A DNA stretch of 39,633 nucleotides from Eubacteriales Family XIII. Incertae Sedis bacterium (GCA_031276515.1 JAISMX010000032.1:1-39633), one strand, 5' to 3'. Shown: positions 23,213-32,668, counted from the stretch's first letter. Program-made: numbers and translations. The notes: a model not told the origin generated them from the letters alone.

Positions 23213-23896
23213 ATGCGATACGAAGAATACATCAAACAGATCATGGACGAATTCGCCGAAATCGGTCCGGTCAAGCCCGACGCCTTTCCGTCCATGGAGC
23301 TCTACGCGGACCAGGTCGCGGCGTTTTTCGGCGACAAGCTGCGCGCGTACGCCGCGGAGGCCTCGGGGGCGCCGGGCGCGGTGTTCACGGAAGCCGGCGT
23401 CGCCGCCCTCGTGAAGCGCGGCGTGCTGCCCAAGCGGGCGGGAAAGAAATACACGCGGGATCACCTCATCATCCTGACCATGCTGTTCTACCTGGAGAGC
23501 GTCTTTCGCGCAAACGAGATCGAGCGCCTCATGCGGCCGTTCATGGACAATTATTCCTCGGCCTTCGACGACAAGATAGATTTTCACAGGCTGTACGCGG
23601 CCATAGAACCCGTTTTGACGCGAGACAGGGCGCGCTTTTCGCGGGAAATGCAAGACGGCGTCGCGGACGTGAAGGCCGCCATACGGGGCGAGGGGCTGGA
23701 GGACGACGACAGCACGGAGTTGCTGCTCCTGATTTTGAGCCTCGCCGCGCGCGCCGACGCGGCGCGTTACGCGGCGCGGAAGCTGCTGAACGAATACTTC
23801 GCGAAGCCGGGGAAGGCGCGCGGCAAGGCGTCCAAGCCGGCGGCCGCGCCGCCGCCGAAAGAAACGGCTTGCATAAAAATAAGTGACGATGTATAA
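23213..23896 (+). CDS. DUF1836 domain-containing protein
   Basis: 227 aa; ATG after AAAGGGGG at 23196-23203. DUF1836 is a Firmicute family with a predicted DNA-binding N-terminal part. Here the helical region FTEAGVAALVKRGVLPKRAG, then KYTRDHLIILTMLFYLESVF, then IERLMRPF matches that pattern. The C-terminal 25 residues are a Lys/Ala/Pro-rich tail. The gene follows the mreB terminator without a clear promoter of its own. The promoter of carA lies within its last codons. Function is unknown. Confidence 0.8.
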   Translation: MRYEEYIKQIMDEFAEIGPVKPDAFPSMELYADQVAAFFGDKLRAYAAEASGAPGAVFTEAGVAALVKRGVLPKRAGKKYTRDHLIILTMLFYLESVFRANEIERLMRPFMDNYSSAFDDKIDFHRLYAAIEPVLTRDRARFSREMQDGVADVKAAIRGEGLEDDDSTELLLLILSLAARADAARYAARKLLNEYFAKPGKARGKASKPAAAPPPKETACIKISDDV

Positions 23897-23897
23897 T
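23869..23897 (+). promoter_or_regulatory. Promoter of the carAB operon
   Basis: TTGCAT (23869-23874), 17 bases, TATAAT (23892-23897). It lies across the 3' end of the DUF1836 gene. The leader to carA is only about 35 bases, too short for a PyrR-type attenuator. Confidence 0.78.
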
Positions 23898-23937
23898 TAT
23901 ACTTATTTGCAATAAACATAACGACAAGGAGCGAAAT

Positions 23938-25032
23938 GTGAAAGGAATTCTATACCTCGAGGACGGAAGCGTTTTCACGGGCAAGGGTTTCGGCGCGCGC
24001 GCCACGCGCGTCGGCGAGCTCGTGTTCAACACGTCCATGACCGGCTATCAGAAGATCCTGACGGATCCTTCCTACAAGGGGCAGATCCTCAACATGACCT
24101 ATCCGCTGATCGGCAATTACGGCGTCAACGAGACGGATTACGAATCCGAGGGCATACACGCCTTCGGTCTCGTCGCGAAGGACATCGCGTCTTCCCCCTC
24201 GAACAACCGCTCCGTCATGAACATAGACGAATGGCTGACGCTGCAAAACGTGCCGGGCGTGTGGAACGTCGACACGCGCATGATCACGAAGAAGATTCGC
24301 GACGAGGGTACGGTGAAAAGCGTGATCAGCACGGAGGACATCGGCCTCGCGGAGGCGAAGCGGCTCTGCGGCGAAAGCGCGCTCAGGCAGGACTGGATGA
24401 AGGAAGCCGGCGCGAAAAAGCGCTTCCGCATAGAGGGCGAGGGTCCGCGGGTGGCGGTTTTGGATTTCGGCGTCAAGACCTCCATCCTGCGCGGCCTCTC
24501 GTCGCGGGGGCTCGATCTGCACGTGTTTCCCTACGGAAGCTCCGCCGAGGAACTGCTCTCCGTAAGCCCCGACGGGATCTTCCTCTCGAACGGCCCCGGC
24601 GATCCGGCCGAGGCGACGGAGGGCGTGGAAACGGCGCGCGCGCTCCTCGGAAGGGCGCCCGTCTTCGGCATATGCATGGGACACCAGATCCTGGCGCTGG
24701 CCGTCGGCGGGCGCACGTACAAGATGAAATACGGCCACAGGGGCGGCAACCACGGCGTCTTCGACGCGGACGCGGAGCGCTCGGCCATCACCTCGCAGAA
24801 TCACGGTTTCGCCGTGGACGGAGAGAGCCTGACGGGCCGCGGCATGATCGTCACGCACGTGAACCTGAACGACGGCACGGTGGAGGGGATGCGCCACGAA
24901 AACCTGCCCGTCTTCTCCGTGCAGTACCACCCCGAGGCTTCGCCGGGGCCGAACGACTCCGCGTACCTCTTCGATCGCTTCGTCGCGATGATGAAAGGCG
25001 GTAAGGCGCAATGCCGAAAAACGACGCGCTGA
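23938..25032 (+). CDS. carA: Carbamoyl-phosphate synthase small (glutaminase) subunit
   Basis: 364 aa; GTG start with AAGGAG at 23927-23932. It hydrolyses glutamine and passes ammonia to CarB for carbamoyl phosphate, used for pyrimidines and arginine. The N-terminal CarA domain (GVGELVFNTSMTGYQ-type, here RVGELVFNTSMTGYQKILTDPSY) is followed by a class I amidotransferase domain with LSNGPGDP, the nucleophile Cys in GICMGHQILA, and the His/Glu pair in VQYHPEASPGP. It is full length. It overlaps carB by 22 bases, as expected for co-translation of the two subunits. Confidence 0.97.
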   Translation: MKGILYLEDGSVFTGKGFGARATRVGELVFNTSMTGYQKILTDPSYKGQILNMTYPLIGNYGVNETDYESEGIHAFGLVAKDIASSPSNNRSVMNIDEWLTLQNVPGVWNVDTRMITKKIRDEGTVKSVISTEDIGLAEAKRLCGESALRQDWMKEAGAKKRFRIEGEGPRVAVLDFGVKTSILRGLSSRGLDLHVFPYGSSAEELLSVSPDGIFLSNGPGDPAEATEGVETARALLGRAPVFGICMGHQILALAVGGRTYKMKYGHRGGNHGVFDADAERSAITSQNHGFAVDGESLTGRGMIVTHVNLNDGTVEGMRHENLPVFSVQYHPEASPGPNDSAYLFDRFVAMMKGGKAQCRKTTR

Positions 25033-28000
25033 AAAAACTGCTGATCATCGGCTCGGGTCCCATCGTGATCGGGCAGGCGGCGGAATTCGACTACGCCGGC
25101 ACGCAGGCCTGCAAGGCCATACGCGAAGAAGGCATCGAAACCATACTCGTGAACAGCAATCCCGCCACCATCATGACGGATCCCGGCATAGCGGACAAGG
25201 TGTACATGGAACCGCTGACCGAGGAAGCCCTGATCGCGATACTCGAACGGGAGCGGCCGGACGGCATACTGGCGGGCTTCGGCGGGCAGACGGGCCTGAA
25301 CCTTTCCATGGTGCTCGAGGAGAGCGGCGCGCTCGCGCGTCTCGGCGTCCGCCTTTTGGGCGTGAATCGCGACAGCATCAAGCGCGCGGAGGATCGCGAG
25401 GCCTTCAAGGAGCTGATGCTCGCGATCGAAGAGCCCGTGCCGCAGAGCGCGATCGCCACGGACATGGAGAGCTGCAGGGCCTTCGTCGCCGAGGTGGGCT
25501 ATCCCGTCATCATACGGCCGGCCTACACGCTCGGCGGCACGGGCGGCGGCATGGCTTCCCGGGACGCGGAATTAGAACTGCTCGCGCGGCGCGGCATGGA
25601 GAACAGCGCGATCGGGCAGATCCTGCTCGAACGCTCCGTGGCGGGCTGGAAGGAAATAGAATACGAGGTGATGCGCGACGCGAAGGACAACTGCATCATC
25701 GTCTGCGGCATGGAGAACTTCGACCCCGTGGGCGTACACACGGGCGACAGCATCGTCGTCGCGCCCATACAGACGCTGCGCGACGAGGAATACCAGATGC
25801 TGCGCGACGCTTCGCTCAAGATCATCCGAAGCCTCGAAATAGAGGGCGGCTGCAACGTGCAGTTCGCGCTGAACCCCGAGAACAGCGACTACGTCGTGAT
25901 AGAGGTGAACCCGCGCGTGAGCCGCTCGTCGGCCCTCGCCTCCAAGGCGGCCGGCTACCCCATAGCGAAGCTGGCGGCGAAGATCGCCTTGGGTTACAGC
26001 TTGGACGAGCTGAAAAACTACGTGACGCACAAGACGAGCGCCTGCTTTGAACCCACGCTCGACTACTGCGTCGTGAAATTCCCCAAATGGCCCTTCGACA
26101 AATTCGGCGCCGCGTCGCGCAAGCTCGGCACGCAGATGAAGGCGACGGGCGAGGTCATGGCCATATCGCGCAATTTTGAGGACGCCCTGCTGAAGGCGGT
26201 CACCTCCCTCGAAGTCAAGCTCGAGGGTCTGCGCGTCGATTCCATAAGCCGTCTAAACGACGAGGCGCTTTTGCACAAGATCGACGTCTGCGACGATGAA
26301 CGTCTCTTCGCGATCGTGGAGGCCATGCGCCGGGGGGAGAGCGTGGAGGCCCTGCACGCGAGGACGCGCGTGGACCCTTGGTTTCTGAACAAATTGGGCA
26401 ACATCGTCCGCATGGAAAAGGCGCTCGAGAAGGAGGAGATGACGGTGGAGCTCCTGCGCGAGGCGGAGCGGATGGGCTTCGTGGACGACGAGATCCTGCG
26501 GCTGTCCGGCGTTTCCGGCAAGCTTTTGCAGGATATACGAGACTACCACAACATATTTCCCGTGTACAAGATGGTCGACACCTGCGGCGGCGAATTCGAG
26601 GCCGTCACGCCGTATTTCTATTCCTGCTTCGACGCCGAGGACGAAAGCCGCGTATCGGACCGGGAAAAGATACTCGTCGTGGGTTCCGGCCCGATTCGCA
26701 TCGGGCAGGGCATAGAATTCGACTACTGCTGCGTGCAGGGCGTGTGGGCCATCAAGGAGCTCGGCTACGAAGCCATCATCATAAACAACAACCCCGAAAC
26801 GGTCAGCACGGATTTCGACACCTCCGACAAGCTCTACTTTGAAGCCCTGCACACGGACGACGTGATGAACGTCGTAAAGAAGGAAAGACCGCTCGGCGTC
26901 GTGCTGCAGCTCGGCGGGCAGACCTCGCTGAACATCGCCGAAAACCTCGCGAAGCGCGGCATACCCATACTCGGCACGCAGTTCAATGCCATAGATCTGG
27001 CCGAGGATCGCGAAAAACTGCGGAACCTGCTCGGCGAGATGGGCATACCCACGCCGGCCGGCAAGTCGGTGACGAACGAGGCGGAAGCCTTCGCGGCGGT
27101 CAAAGAGTTCGGCTATCCGCTCGTCGTGCGGCCCTCCTACGTCATCGGCGGCCGCGCCATGCAGGTCGTCTACGGCGACGAGGAATTGAAGAAATACCTG
27201 GAAGAAGCCGTGTCGCTCTCGAGCGAGCATCCCGTGCTCATAGATCAATACATAGAGGGCAGGGAAGCGGACGTGGACGCGATCGCGGACGGCGAGGACA
27301 TATTGATCCCGGGGCTGATGGAGCACATCGAACGGACCGGCGTGCATTCCGGCGACAGCATATCCGTCTATCCGCCGCACACGATCGCAAACGAGGTCGC
27401 CGATCTGCTCGTGGAATACACGCGGCGAATAGCGCGCCGCCTGAACGTCGTCGGCCTGATCAACGTGCAGTACGCCTGCTCCGGCGACAAGGTCTGCGTT
27501 ATAGAGGTGAACCCGCGCGCCTCGCGCACCGTACCCATACTCAGCAAGGTGACGGGCGTTCCGATGGTGAAGCTGGCCGTCGCCGCGATGCTCGGAAAGA
27601 GGCTGCGCGACTCCGGCTACGGCGTCGGCCTGTACCGCAAGATGCGGCTCCACGCCGTGAAGGTACCCGTGTTCTCGGGCGCGAAGCTGACGGACGTCGA
27701 TGTGGCGCTCGGGCCTGAGATGCGCTCCACGGGCGAGGTGCTCGGCGTGGCCGGGGATTTTGCCGCCGCCGTCTACAAGGGCTTCCTCGCCGCCGGCATG
27801 CGCATACCCCTCGAAGGCGGCTTCTACGTCGGGCTCAGAGCGCCGGACCAGAGCGCGGAAGCCGCGGAAACGCTGCGGGAGTACGTGCGCCTGGGCTTCA
27901 AGCTCTACGCTTCGGAGGGAACCGGCCGGTTCATGGAAAAATATGGAATAAGCGCCGAGACGCTGCGCTTCGAAGATGTTTTGCAAAAGACGGGCGAGGA

Positions 28001-28205
28001 AATTCTCGGCTTGATCAACGTGCCGGAGGTGGCGAACAAGCCCGGCAGCAATTCCTTCGACATACGCAGGAAGGCCATAGAGCGCGGCTTGCCGGTGCTG
28101 ACCTGCATGGACACGGCGAAAATCTTTCTCGAAGCCATCAAGCTGAAAAAGAGCGGCGCCGCGCCGAAATACGCGACATTGGAGGAATACCTCGGAGATG
28201 CTTGA
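25011..28205 (+). CDS. carB: Carbamoyl-phosphate synthase large subunit
   Basis: 1064 aa, the usual length. It has two homologous ATP-grasp halves. The first has GSGPIVIGQAAEFDYAGTQA, NSNPATIMTDP, IRPAYTLGGTGGG and EVNPRVSRSSALASKAAGYP. The second has GSGPIRIGQGIEFDYCCVQ, NNNPETVSTDFDTSDKLYFE, RPSYVIGGRAMQVVY and EVNPRASRTVPILSKVTGVP. Residues from about 940 form the MGS-like allosteric domain (LRLGFKLYASEGTGRF-type segment, here VRLGFKLYASEGTGRFMEKYG). The ATG lies inside carA, and the end overlaps the J-domain gene by 8 bases. Confidence 0.97.
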   Translation: MPKNDALKKLLIIGSGPIVIGQAAEFDYAGTQACKAIREEGIETILVNSNPATIMTDPGIADKVYMEPLTEEALIAILERERPDGILAGFGGQTGLNLSMVLEESGALARLGVRLLGVNRDSIKRAEDREAFKELMLAIEEPVPQSAIATDMESCRAFVAEVGYPVIIRPAYTLGGTGGGMASRDAELELLARRGMENSAIGQILLERSVAGWKEIEYEVMRDAKDNCIIVCGMENFDPVGVHTGDSIVVAPIQTLRDEEYQMLRDASLKIIRSLEIEGGCNVQFALNPENSDYVVIEVNPRVSRSSALASKAAGYPIAKLAAKIALGYSLDELKNYVTHKTSACFEPTLDYCVVKFPKWPFDKFGAASRKLGTQMKATGEVMAISRNFEDALLKAVTSLEVKLEGLRVDSISRLNDEALLHKIDVCDDERLFAIVEAMRRGESVEALHARTRVDPWFLNKLGNIVRMEKALEKEEMTVELLREAERMGFVDDEILRLSGVSGKLLQDIRDYHNIFPVYKMVDTCGGEFEAVTPYFYSCFDAEDESRVSDREKILVVGSGPIRIGQGIEFDYCCVQGVWAIKELGYEAIIINNNPETVSTDFDTSDKLYFEALHTDDVMNVVKKERPLGVVLQLGGQTSLNIAENLAKRGIPILGTQFNAIDLAEDREKLRNLLGEMGIPTPAGKSVTNEAEAFAAVKEFGYPLVVRPSYVIGGRAMQVVYGDEELKKYLEEAVSLSSEHPVLIDQYIEGREADVDAIADGEDILIPGLMEHIERTGVHSGDSISVYPPHTIANEVADLLVEYTRRIARRLNVVGLINVQYACSGDKVCVIEVNPRASRTVPILSKVTGVPMVKLAVAAMLGKRLRDSGYGVGLYRKMRLHAVKVPVFSGAKLTDVDVALGPEMRSTGEVLGVAGDFAAAVYKGFLAAGMRIPLEGGFYVGLRAPDQSAEAAETLREYVRLGFKLYASEGTGRFMEKYGISAETLRFEDVLQKTGEEILGLINVPEVANKPGSNSFDIRRKAIERGLPVLTCMDTAKIFLEAIKLKKSGAAPKYATLEEYLGDA

Positions 28206-29379
28206 CCGAGAACCCGATTATTACAACATATTGCAGGTACACCACGACGCGGAGAAGGATGTCATCGACGCCGCTTACAAATGCCTGTCGAAGATGTACC
28301 ATCCCGATCTGAACCGCGCCCCCGTGGCGGCGGAGCGCATGAAGGAGATCAACGCGGCCTACCGCGTCATAGGCGACGAGGCGCTTCGCGAGACCTACCA
28401 CAGGGATTGGATGCGGCGGAACGCGTGGAAGACGCTGTCCGAGCTCGAAACGGTGGGACGGCGCGCCGTCGAGAACAAGGAAGCCCACGACGCGTACGCC
28501 ATGCTGGATTCCTTCTTCCGCGAGACGATGAACGAGAAATGGGAGAACGCCTATCTGCGATTGACGATGTCCGACCGCGAAAGCGTGGATTTCGGCGCCT
28601 TCCTCGAATGGAAAAAGGCCGTTCACGCCGTGTACAGGCTGGGCAACTACCACATAAGCTATTTCAGGAAGTACAACGGCTGCCGCTACGGCGACAAGGT
28701 TTATCCCAAGATATACCATTTTATCGTGCGCGTCACCGAGCTGCAGCAGGTGACGGGGCGCATCGTCGAGAGCAGCAGCCACAAGTACGTGGCCGCCGAC
28801 GGCGAGGGTTTGCGCGTCTGTCTCGGCACCGGCGACCTCGGACCCGTCACGGAGAAGTTCCGCAAGCTGGCCCGCATGATCCCGAAATCCTCCGATCTCG
28901 ACGATGTGTACGTGAAGGCCGTCAGCAAGATAGACGCCGGCACCGGCGTGCTGACGCGCGCGGGCTGGATAGAGGAGGCGGAGCGGGAGCTGCACCGCAG
29001 CAGGCGCTATGGCAGCCGCCTGTGCTTCGGCGTTTTCGGCTTTGCGCCGCGGCTGTCCGAGGACGGTACGCTGCACGGGGAGGAAACGCTCGAAAAAAAC
29101 ATCGCCCACATCTCCGAATTCCTGACGAGCCACATGCGAAAGACGGACGTGCTGGGGCGATGCTCCGACCTGGCGCTCGCGCTGCTGTTTCCCGAAACCG
29201 CGCCGCGCGACGGAAAGCGCGCGCTCGAAAAGCTGACGCGGCTCCTGGAAAACGACGGCTACGTCAAGGCCAATTTCCCCTGCCGCATATCGGCGGCCGT
29301 CAAGCGGCCCCCGGCGGACGAAGGCGCGGAAGAAACGCTGAACGCGCTGCTGAAAAAGGTCGGCGCGACGAGCGCGTAA
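28198..29379 (+). CDS. J-domain protein with degenerate GGDEF-like C-terminal domain
   Basis: 393 aa. Residues 6-68 are a J domain (YYNILQVHHDAEKDVIDAAY, with the HPD motif at 35-37), which would stimulate a DnaK partner. Residues 75-240 are unrecognised and rich in aromatic residues. Residues 246-370 read like a GGDEF fold: DAGTGVLTRAGWIEEAEREL matches its start, and RKTDVLGRCSDLALALLFPE aligns with the active-site segment. Where GGDEF should be, the sequence is SDLAL, so diguanylate cyclase activity is unlikely. The gene starts inside carB and ends at a strong terminator, so it is the third gene of the carAB operon. Confidence 0.8.
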   Translation: MLDREPDYYNILQVHHDAEKDVIDAAYKCLSKMYHPDLNRAPVAAERMKEINAAYRVIGDEALRETYHRDWMRRNAWKTLSELETVGRRAVENKEAHDAYAMLDSFFRETMNEKWENAYLRLTMSDRESVDFGAFLEWKKAVHAVYRLGNYHISYFRKYNGCRYGDKVYPKIYHFIVRVTELQQVTGRIVESSSHKYVAADGEGLRVCLGTGDLGPVTEKFRKLARMIPKSSDLDDVYVKAVSKIDAGTGVLTRAGWIEEAERELHRSRRYGSRLCFGVFGFAPRLSEDGTLHGEETLEKNIAHISEFLTSHMRKTDVLGRCSDLALALLFPETAPRDGKRALEKLTRLLENDGYVKANFPCRISAAVKRPPADEGAEETLNALLKKVGATSA

Positions 29380-29380
29380 A

Positions 29381-29424
29381 AAGGAGCGGGGGCGGCCGGC
29401 TCCGGCCGGCCGCCCCCGCTCCTT
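29381..29424. terminator. Bidirectional terminator, perfect 20-bp stem
   Basis: AAGGAGCGGGGGCGGCCGGC (29381-29400), loop TCCG, and its exact complement at 29405-29424. It ends the carAB operon on one side and the flagellar operon on the other. The left arm is preceded by AAAAA, which gives a T-run for the minus-strand transcript. Confidence 0.8.
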
Positions 29425-29441
29425 GCGCGAAGGCATTGCGC

Positions 29442-29837
29442 TTATTGTTTTTCGTTCAGATATCTGCCTTTGTCCGAATCCATCGCGGCGGAATAGCCCG
29501 TGAATTTGCGCTCCATCATATTGGAGCGTATGGAGCCGAGCAATTCGCGCTGCGCGCCGCGCACCGCGCCTTCTATCCTCTCGTCGAGGCTCAATATCAG
29601 CCGCAGCTTGGAGTCGAAAGCGTTCGCCGCTTCCTCGGGGCAGGCGTCTTTCGCCGCGCCCGCGTCGGCGTCGAGCGTCTCGAGCTCCTTGATCGTTTCC
29701 ATCCGCAGGTCGAGCAGACCCGGAAGCGCCTCGGGATCCCCGCCGACGCCGCTGTAGATGTCCTCCGTGAGCCGCAGACATTTCGTCAGGAGCGCGTCCT
29801 TCTTTTCGATGTAGGTTTCCGCGGTATAGCCGGCCAT
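29442..29837 (-). CDS. FliT/FlgN-like flagellar chaperone candidate
   Basis: 131 aa, predicted almost wholly helical (YIEKKDALLTKCLRLTEDIY, then LLDLRMETIKELETLD, then KLRLILSLDERIEGAVRGAQ). The position directly after fliS, with the ATG overlapping the fliS stop codon (TGATG), is where Firmicutes keep a FliT-type export chaperone for FliD. Sequence similarity is too weak to name it firmly. It is the last gene of the operon before the terminator at 29381. Confidence 0.6.
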   Translation of the reverse strand: MAGYTAETYIEKKDALLTKCLRLTEDIYSGVGGDPEALPGLLDLRMETIKELETLDADAGAAKDACPEEAANAFDSKLRLILSLDERIEGAVRGAQRELLGSIRSNMMERKFTGYSAAMDSDKGRYLNEKQ

Positions 29838-30286
29838 CAGAATCTGCCCGCCCGCGCCATTCTCTCCGCTTGGCGGAAGGTGACTTTCAGCTCGTCCACC
29901 ATGCCGAGCATGGACTTCATGAGAGATATGTCCTTTGTGCCGATCGCCTTGCCCAGCTCGCCGTGGATGAACTCGTACAGATCGCTGAGAGACAGCGAGA
30001 TGCCGTAGCTCATGTCGAGCGACAGGGAAAGCGTCGAGATGACCTTTTGCGCCTTGGATATGCAATTGAAGGCTTTTACGTCCTCGTTTTGGCTCGTGAG
30101 GAAAATCGCCGTGCTGATCTGTTTGGAGGCTTCCTCAAAGAGCCTGACGATGATCTCGCCGTTGGTCATGGTTTCCAAGGACTGCGCCTTGTACTGCGCG
30201 TATGGGTTGTTGGCCGGAAGCGTCAATTTGATTACCTCCATTTTTTCGGCGGCGGCGTCTTTTGCGTCAATGGGTCCGAGACTCAT
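29837..30286 (-). CDS. fliS: Flagellin export chaperone FliS
   Basis: 149 aa. FliS binds flagellin in the cytoplasm and prevents early polymerisation. The core NPYAQYKAQSLETMTNGEIIVRLFEEA, quoted for residues near 26-52, and the later SLSDLYEFIHGEL segment fit FliS. The start ATG at 30286 overlaps the fliD stop (ATGA). An alternative Met 15 residues in has no SD. The first 18 residues before the usual FliS core are an N-terminal extension. It lies between fliD and a FliT-like gene. Confidence 0.88.
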   Translation of the reverse strand: MSLGPIDAKDAAAEKMEVIKLTLPANNPYAQYKAQSLETMTNGEIIVRLFEEASKQISTAIFLTSQNEDVKAFNCISKAQKVISTLSLSLDMSYGISLSLSDLYEFIHGELGKAIGTKDISLMKSMLGMVDELKVTFRQAERMARAGRF

Positions 30287-32607
30287 GATTTCTTCTGTCC
30301 GAGGTATTGCGAGAGATAGTTGCCCTGTTCGTTCAGCTTGGCGAGGGCCGTTTCCATGGCGGAGAACTGTCTCCACAGGCGATCCTCCTCTTTCTTGAGC
30401 GATTCCTTCAAAGAAGCGATGCGCTTGCTGTGATTCGCCATCTGCGTGTACAAGGTGTTTTCCGTCTCGGAAAGCGTGGACGGCAGACCCGCGATTTCGA
30501 CCAGAGACCCGCGATGCCCCTGTCCGCCCGTCGTGCGGACCGCGTCGTCGATGATCTTGTCGAGCTTCGTGGACACGCCCTTGCTCGCGTTTGTGAAGAA
30601 GTCGCGCACTTGGTCCGGATTCGCTTCCAGCGCGGACTGCAGCTTCGCTTCGTCCGTGACCGTCAGCTTGCCGTAGGACTTCCAGCTGTCCGTCGCGTTG
30701 CCGTAGGTGATGCCCATGTTGAACAGGCTGAAGCCGTCCGTGGACGTGAGGAAAGCCTGACGCATGGACGAGAGGATCTTGTTGACCGTGCTGTCGCTGC
30801 GCAGTATGCCGGACTTCGCCTTCTCCTCCCACAGCTTGACCTGGCTCTCGGACATCGCGGCGCGCTGCTCTTCCGTCAGCGGTTCGTAGTCGGAGAACAC
30901 CTCCTCGTTCGTCATGCCGTGAATCAGATCGACCAGCGCGTTGTAGTCCGTCACGAAGTTCTTGATCGATTCCTTGAGGTCGGTCACGTCGGGGGAGAGG
31001 GAGACCTCAGCTGCCGGATCGCTTCCTATGAAGTTGTTCGCTGTCGCTGTGGAATCGTAATTGTATATAGCCTTCAGCGAGTAGGCGACGCCGTTCACCG
31101 TGAACTCGTTGCTCGACCGTTCGATCTTCTGATTGTCAATGTAAGCGATTGCGTTCTGGCCGGATGTCACACTTCCTGCGACGTTTGTGATAGGGCTGGT
31201 CGAGAGTGGGGCGGTGGAACCGTCGGCTTTTAATTTGAGGCCTACATTGACAGGCGCGGGACTTGTCTTGCTCAGCCCCAGAGCCGCGAGCAGGTTGCGG
31301 TTCGTGTCGCCCATCACGATGTGCTCGCCCGTACCCTGCTGCTTGGACGTGAGCGTGAACTTGTCCGTGACCTCCGAATAGCTGAGCGTGACGCCCGCCG
31401 TACTCGAATTGATCTTGTTCATCACGCTCGAAAGGGACTCGTTCTGGTCGATGGAGAAGCGCACGTCGTTTATGATGAAATTGAAATTGGTGTTCGTAAG
31501 CTCGCGAAAATTACCGGCGGCGTCGTAGTATCCGTATTGATTGCCGCTGGAATCGAGTCCGGCCAACACGAACTTGCCGTTCGTGTCATTGTCGCTTATG
31601 ATTTCCGCGAGGGACTTGTTGAGGTCGACCCTGTTGCTCTGCCCATCCTTGAAACCGAGCGCGCCGAGACCCGTGGCGTTGTGCGCAAGCCTTTCCTCTT
31701 CTTTAACCCTTGCGGTGTAAGAATCCAGGGATTCGCCGCTGTTCCGCGTAAGCGCAACGGGCGTAGGCTGGGTCGCGTAGCCCACGCTCAGCTTGGAGCC
31801 GGCCCGGGTCGTCTCGAAATTGAAGTTGATGTCCGAGACTGTGGGGGTGGCGGTCACAGTAATTGTACGCTCTGCAGGTGGAGTGCCGGGGTTGTCGAAC
31901 AGCTCATTTATGCGCCCCTGAAGGGCTTCTTGCAGATATGCGGCCTGTTCATTTTTGTCCGTGACGCTCGCCAGATCGAAAGCGGCTATATTAGAATCGT
32001 TTATCGCTGCTATGTAATGGGAAGATGACGGATCAGACATCGCAATCGTCTTCAAATCCTTCACAAACGCGTCGTCGATGACGATGGTGCGCGAGACGCC
32101 GTCCAGCGTGACCATGAAATCCTTCGCGTGGCCGTCCACCTGCGCGACGAAGTTCTTCAGATCGGTGAACTGCGCGGGCTTCTTGCCCGTGAGGTCTTTG
32201 GACGCCGCAGCGGTGTTCGTGACGGACTGCGCCGTCGCCAACTGCCGTATGCTGTTCACATAAGCCTTGCCCGCGACCGCGTTCGACTGCGCCGTCGCCG
32301 TGAAAAAAGCCTTCATGTCGTCATCGACGGTGGCGCGTATCGTGTTAAAGAGAGTGGTACCCTTGAAATTGGTCTTCGACAGGCTGTCGAAGTACTTGGT
32401 GCGAAACTCCGTCAGCGCCTTCGCAACCGACCTGTACGCGGTCTGCTTCCACTCCAACTTTTGCAGGCTCTGCTCCTGCTTCGTGACCTTCGCCCTGCTC
32501 GCCGCCGTCATCTTCAGAATCAGGCCGTCTATGTCCATACCCGAGGCGAGCCCGCCTATGCCTGTTTTCGCCGTTATTCCCGACGCCACCGAACCGACAG
32601 TAGCCAT
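30283..32607 (-). CDS. fliD: Flagellar hook-associated protein 2 (filament cap) FliD
   Basis: 774 aa; SD GGAGG 9 bases before the ATG. FliD caps the growing filament and folds incoming flagellin. The N-terminus GIGGLASGMDIDGLILKMT, then QKLEWKQTAYRSVAKALTEF, and a C-terminal coiled-coil (about 700-770, ALAKLNEQGNYLSQYLGQK at the end) are typical. The middle 330-560 is a large variable insertion, which makes the protein longer than many FliD proteins of about 450-650 aa. It is probably read from the sigma-28-like promoter at 32669-32695 and is coupled to fliS. Confidence 0.94.
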   Translation of the reverse strand: MATVGSVASGITAKTGIGGLASGMDIDGLILKMTAASRAKVTKQEQSLQKLEWKQTAYRSVAKALTEFRTKYFDSLSKTNFKGTTLFNTIRATVDDDMKAFFTATAQSNAVAGKAYVNSIRQLATAQSVTNTAAASKDLTGKKPAQFTDLKNFVAQVDGHAKDFMVTLDGVSRTIVIDDAFVKDLKTIAMSDPSSSHYIAAINDSNIAAFDLASVTDKNEQAAYLQEALQGRINELFDNPGTPPAERTITVTATPTVSDINFNFETTRAGSKLSVGYATQPTPVALTRNSGESLDSYTARVKEEERLAHNATGLGALGFKDGQSNRVDLNKSLAEIISDNDTNGKFVLAGLDSSGNQYGYYDAAGNFRELTNTNFNFIINDVRFSIDQNESLSSVMNKINSSTAGVTLSYSEVTDKFTLTSKQQGTGEHIVMGDTNRNLLAALGLSKTSPAPVNVGLKLKADGSTAPLSTSPITNVAGSVTSGQNAIAYIDNQKIERSSNEFTVNGVAYSLKAIYNYDSTATANNFIGSDPAAEVSLSPDVTDLKESIKNFVTDYNALVDLIHGMTNEEVFSDYEPLTEEQRAAMSESQVKLWEEKAKSGILRSDSTVNKILSSMRQAFLTSTDGFSLFNMGITYGNATDSWKSYGKLTVTDEAKLQSALEANPDQVRDFFTNASKGVSTKLDKIIDDAVRTTGGQGHRGSLVEIAGLPSTLSETENTLYTQMANHSKRIASLKESLKKEEDRLWRQFSAMETALAKLNEQGNYLSQYLGQKKS

Positions 32608-32668
32608 ATCACAATCCTCCGTTCGTCATCCGTGACCAAATGGGCCTTCCCATAATATATCAATTATA

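Noticed and set aside
26253-27986. 577-codon minus-strand frame inside carB
   Set aside because: It is antisense to a full-length carB and has shadow-like composition.
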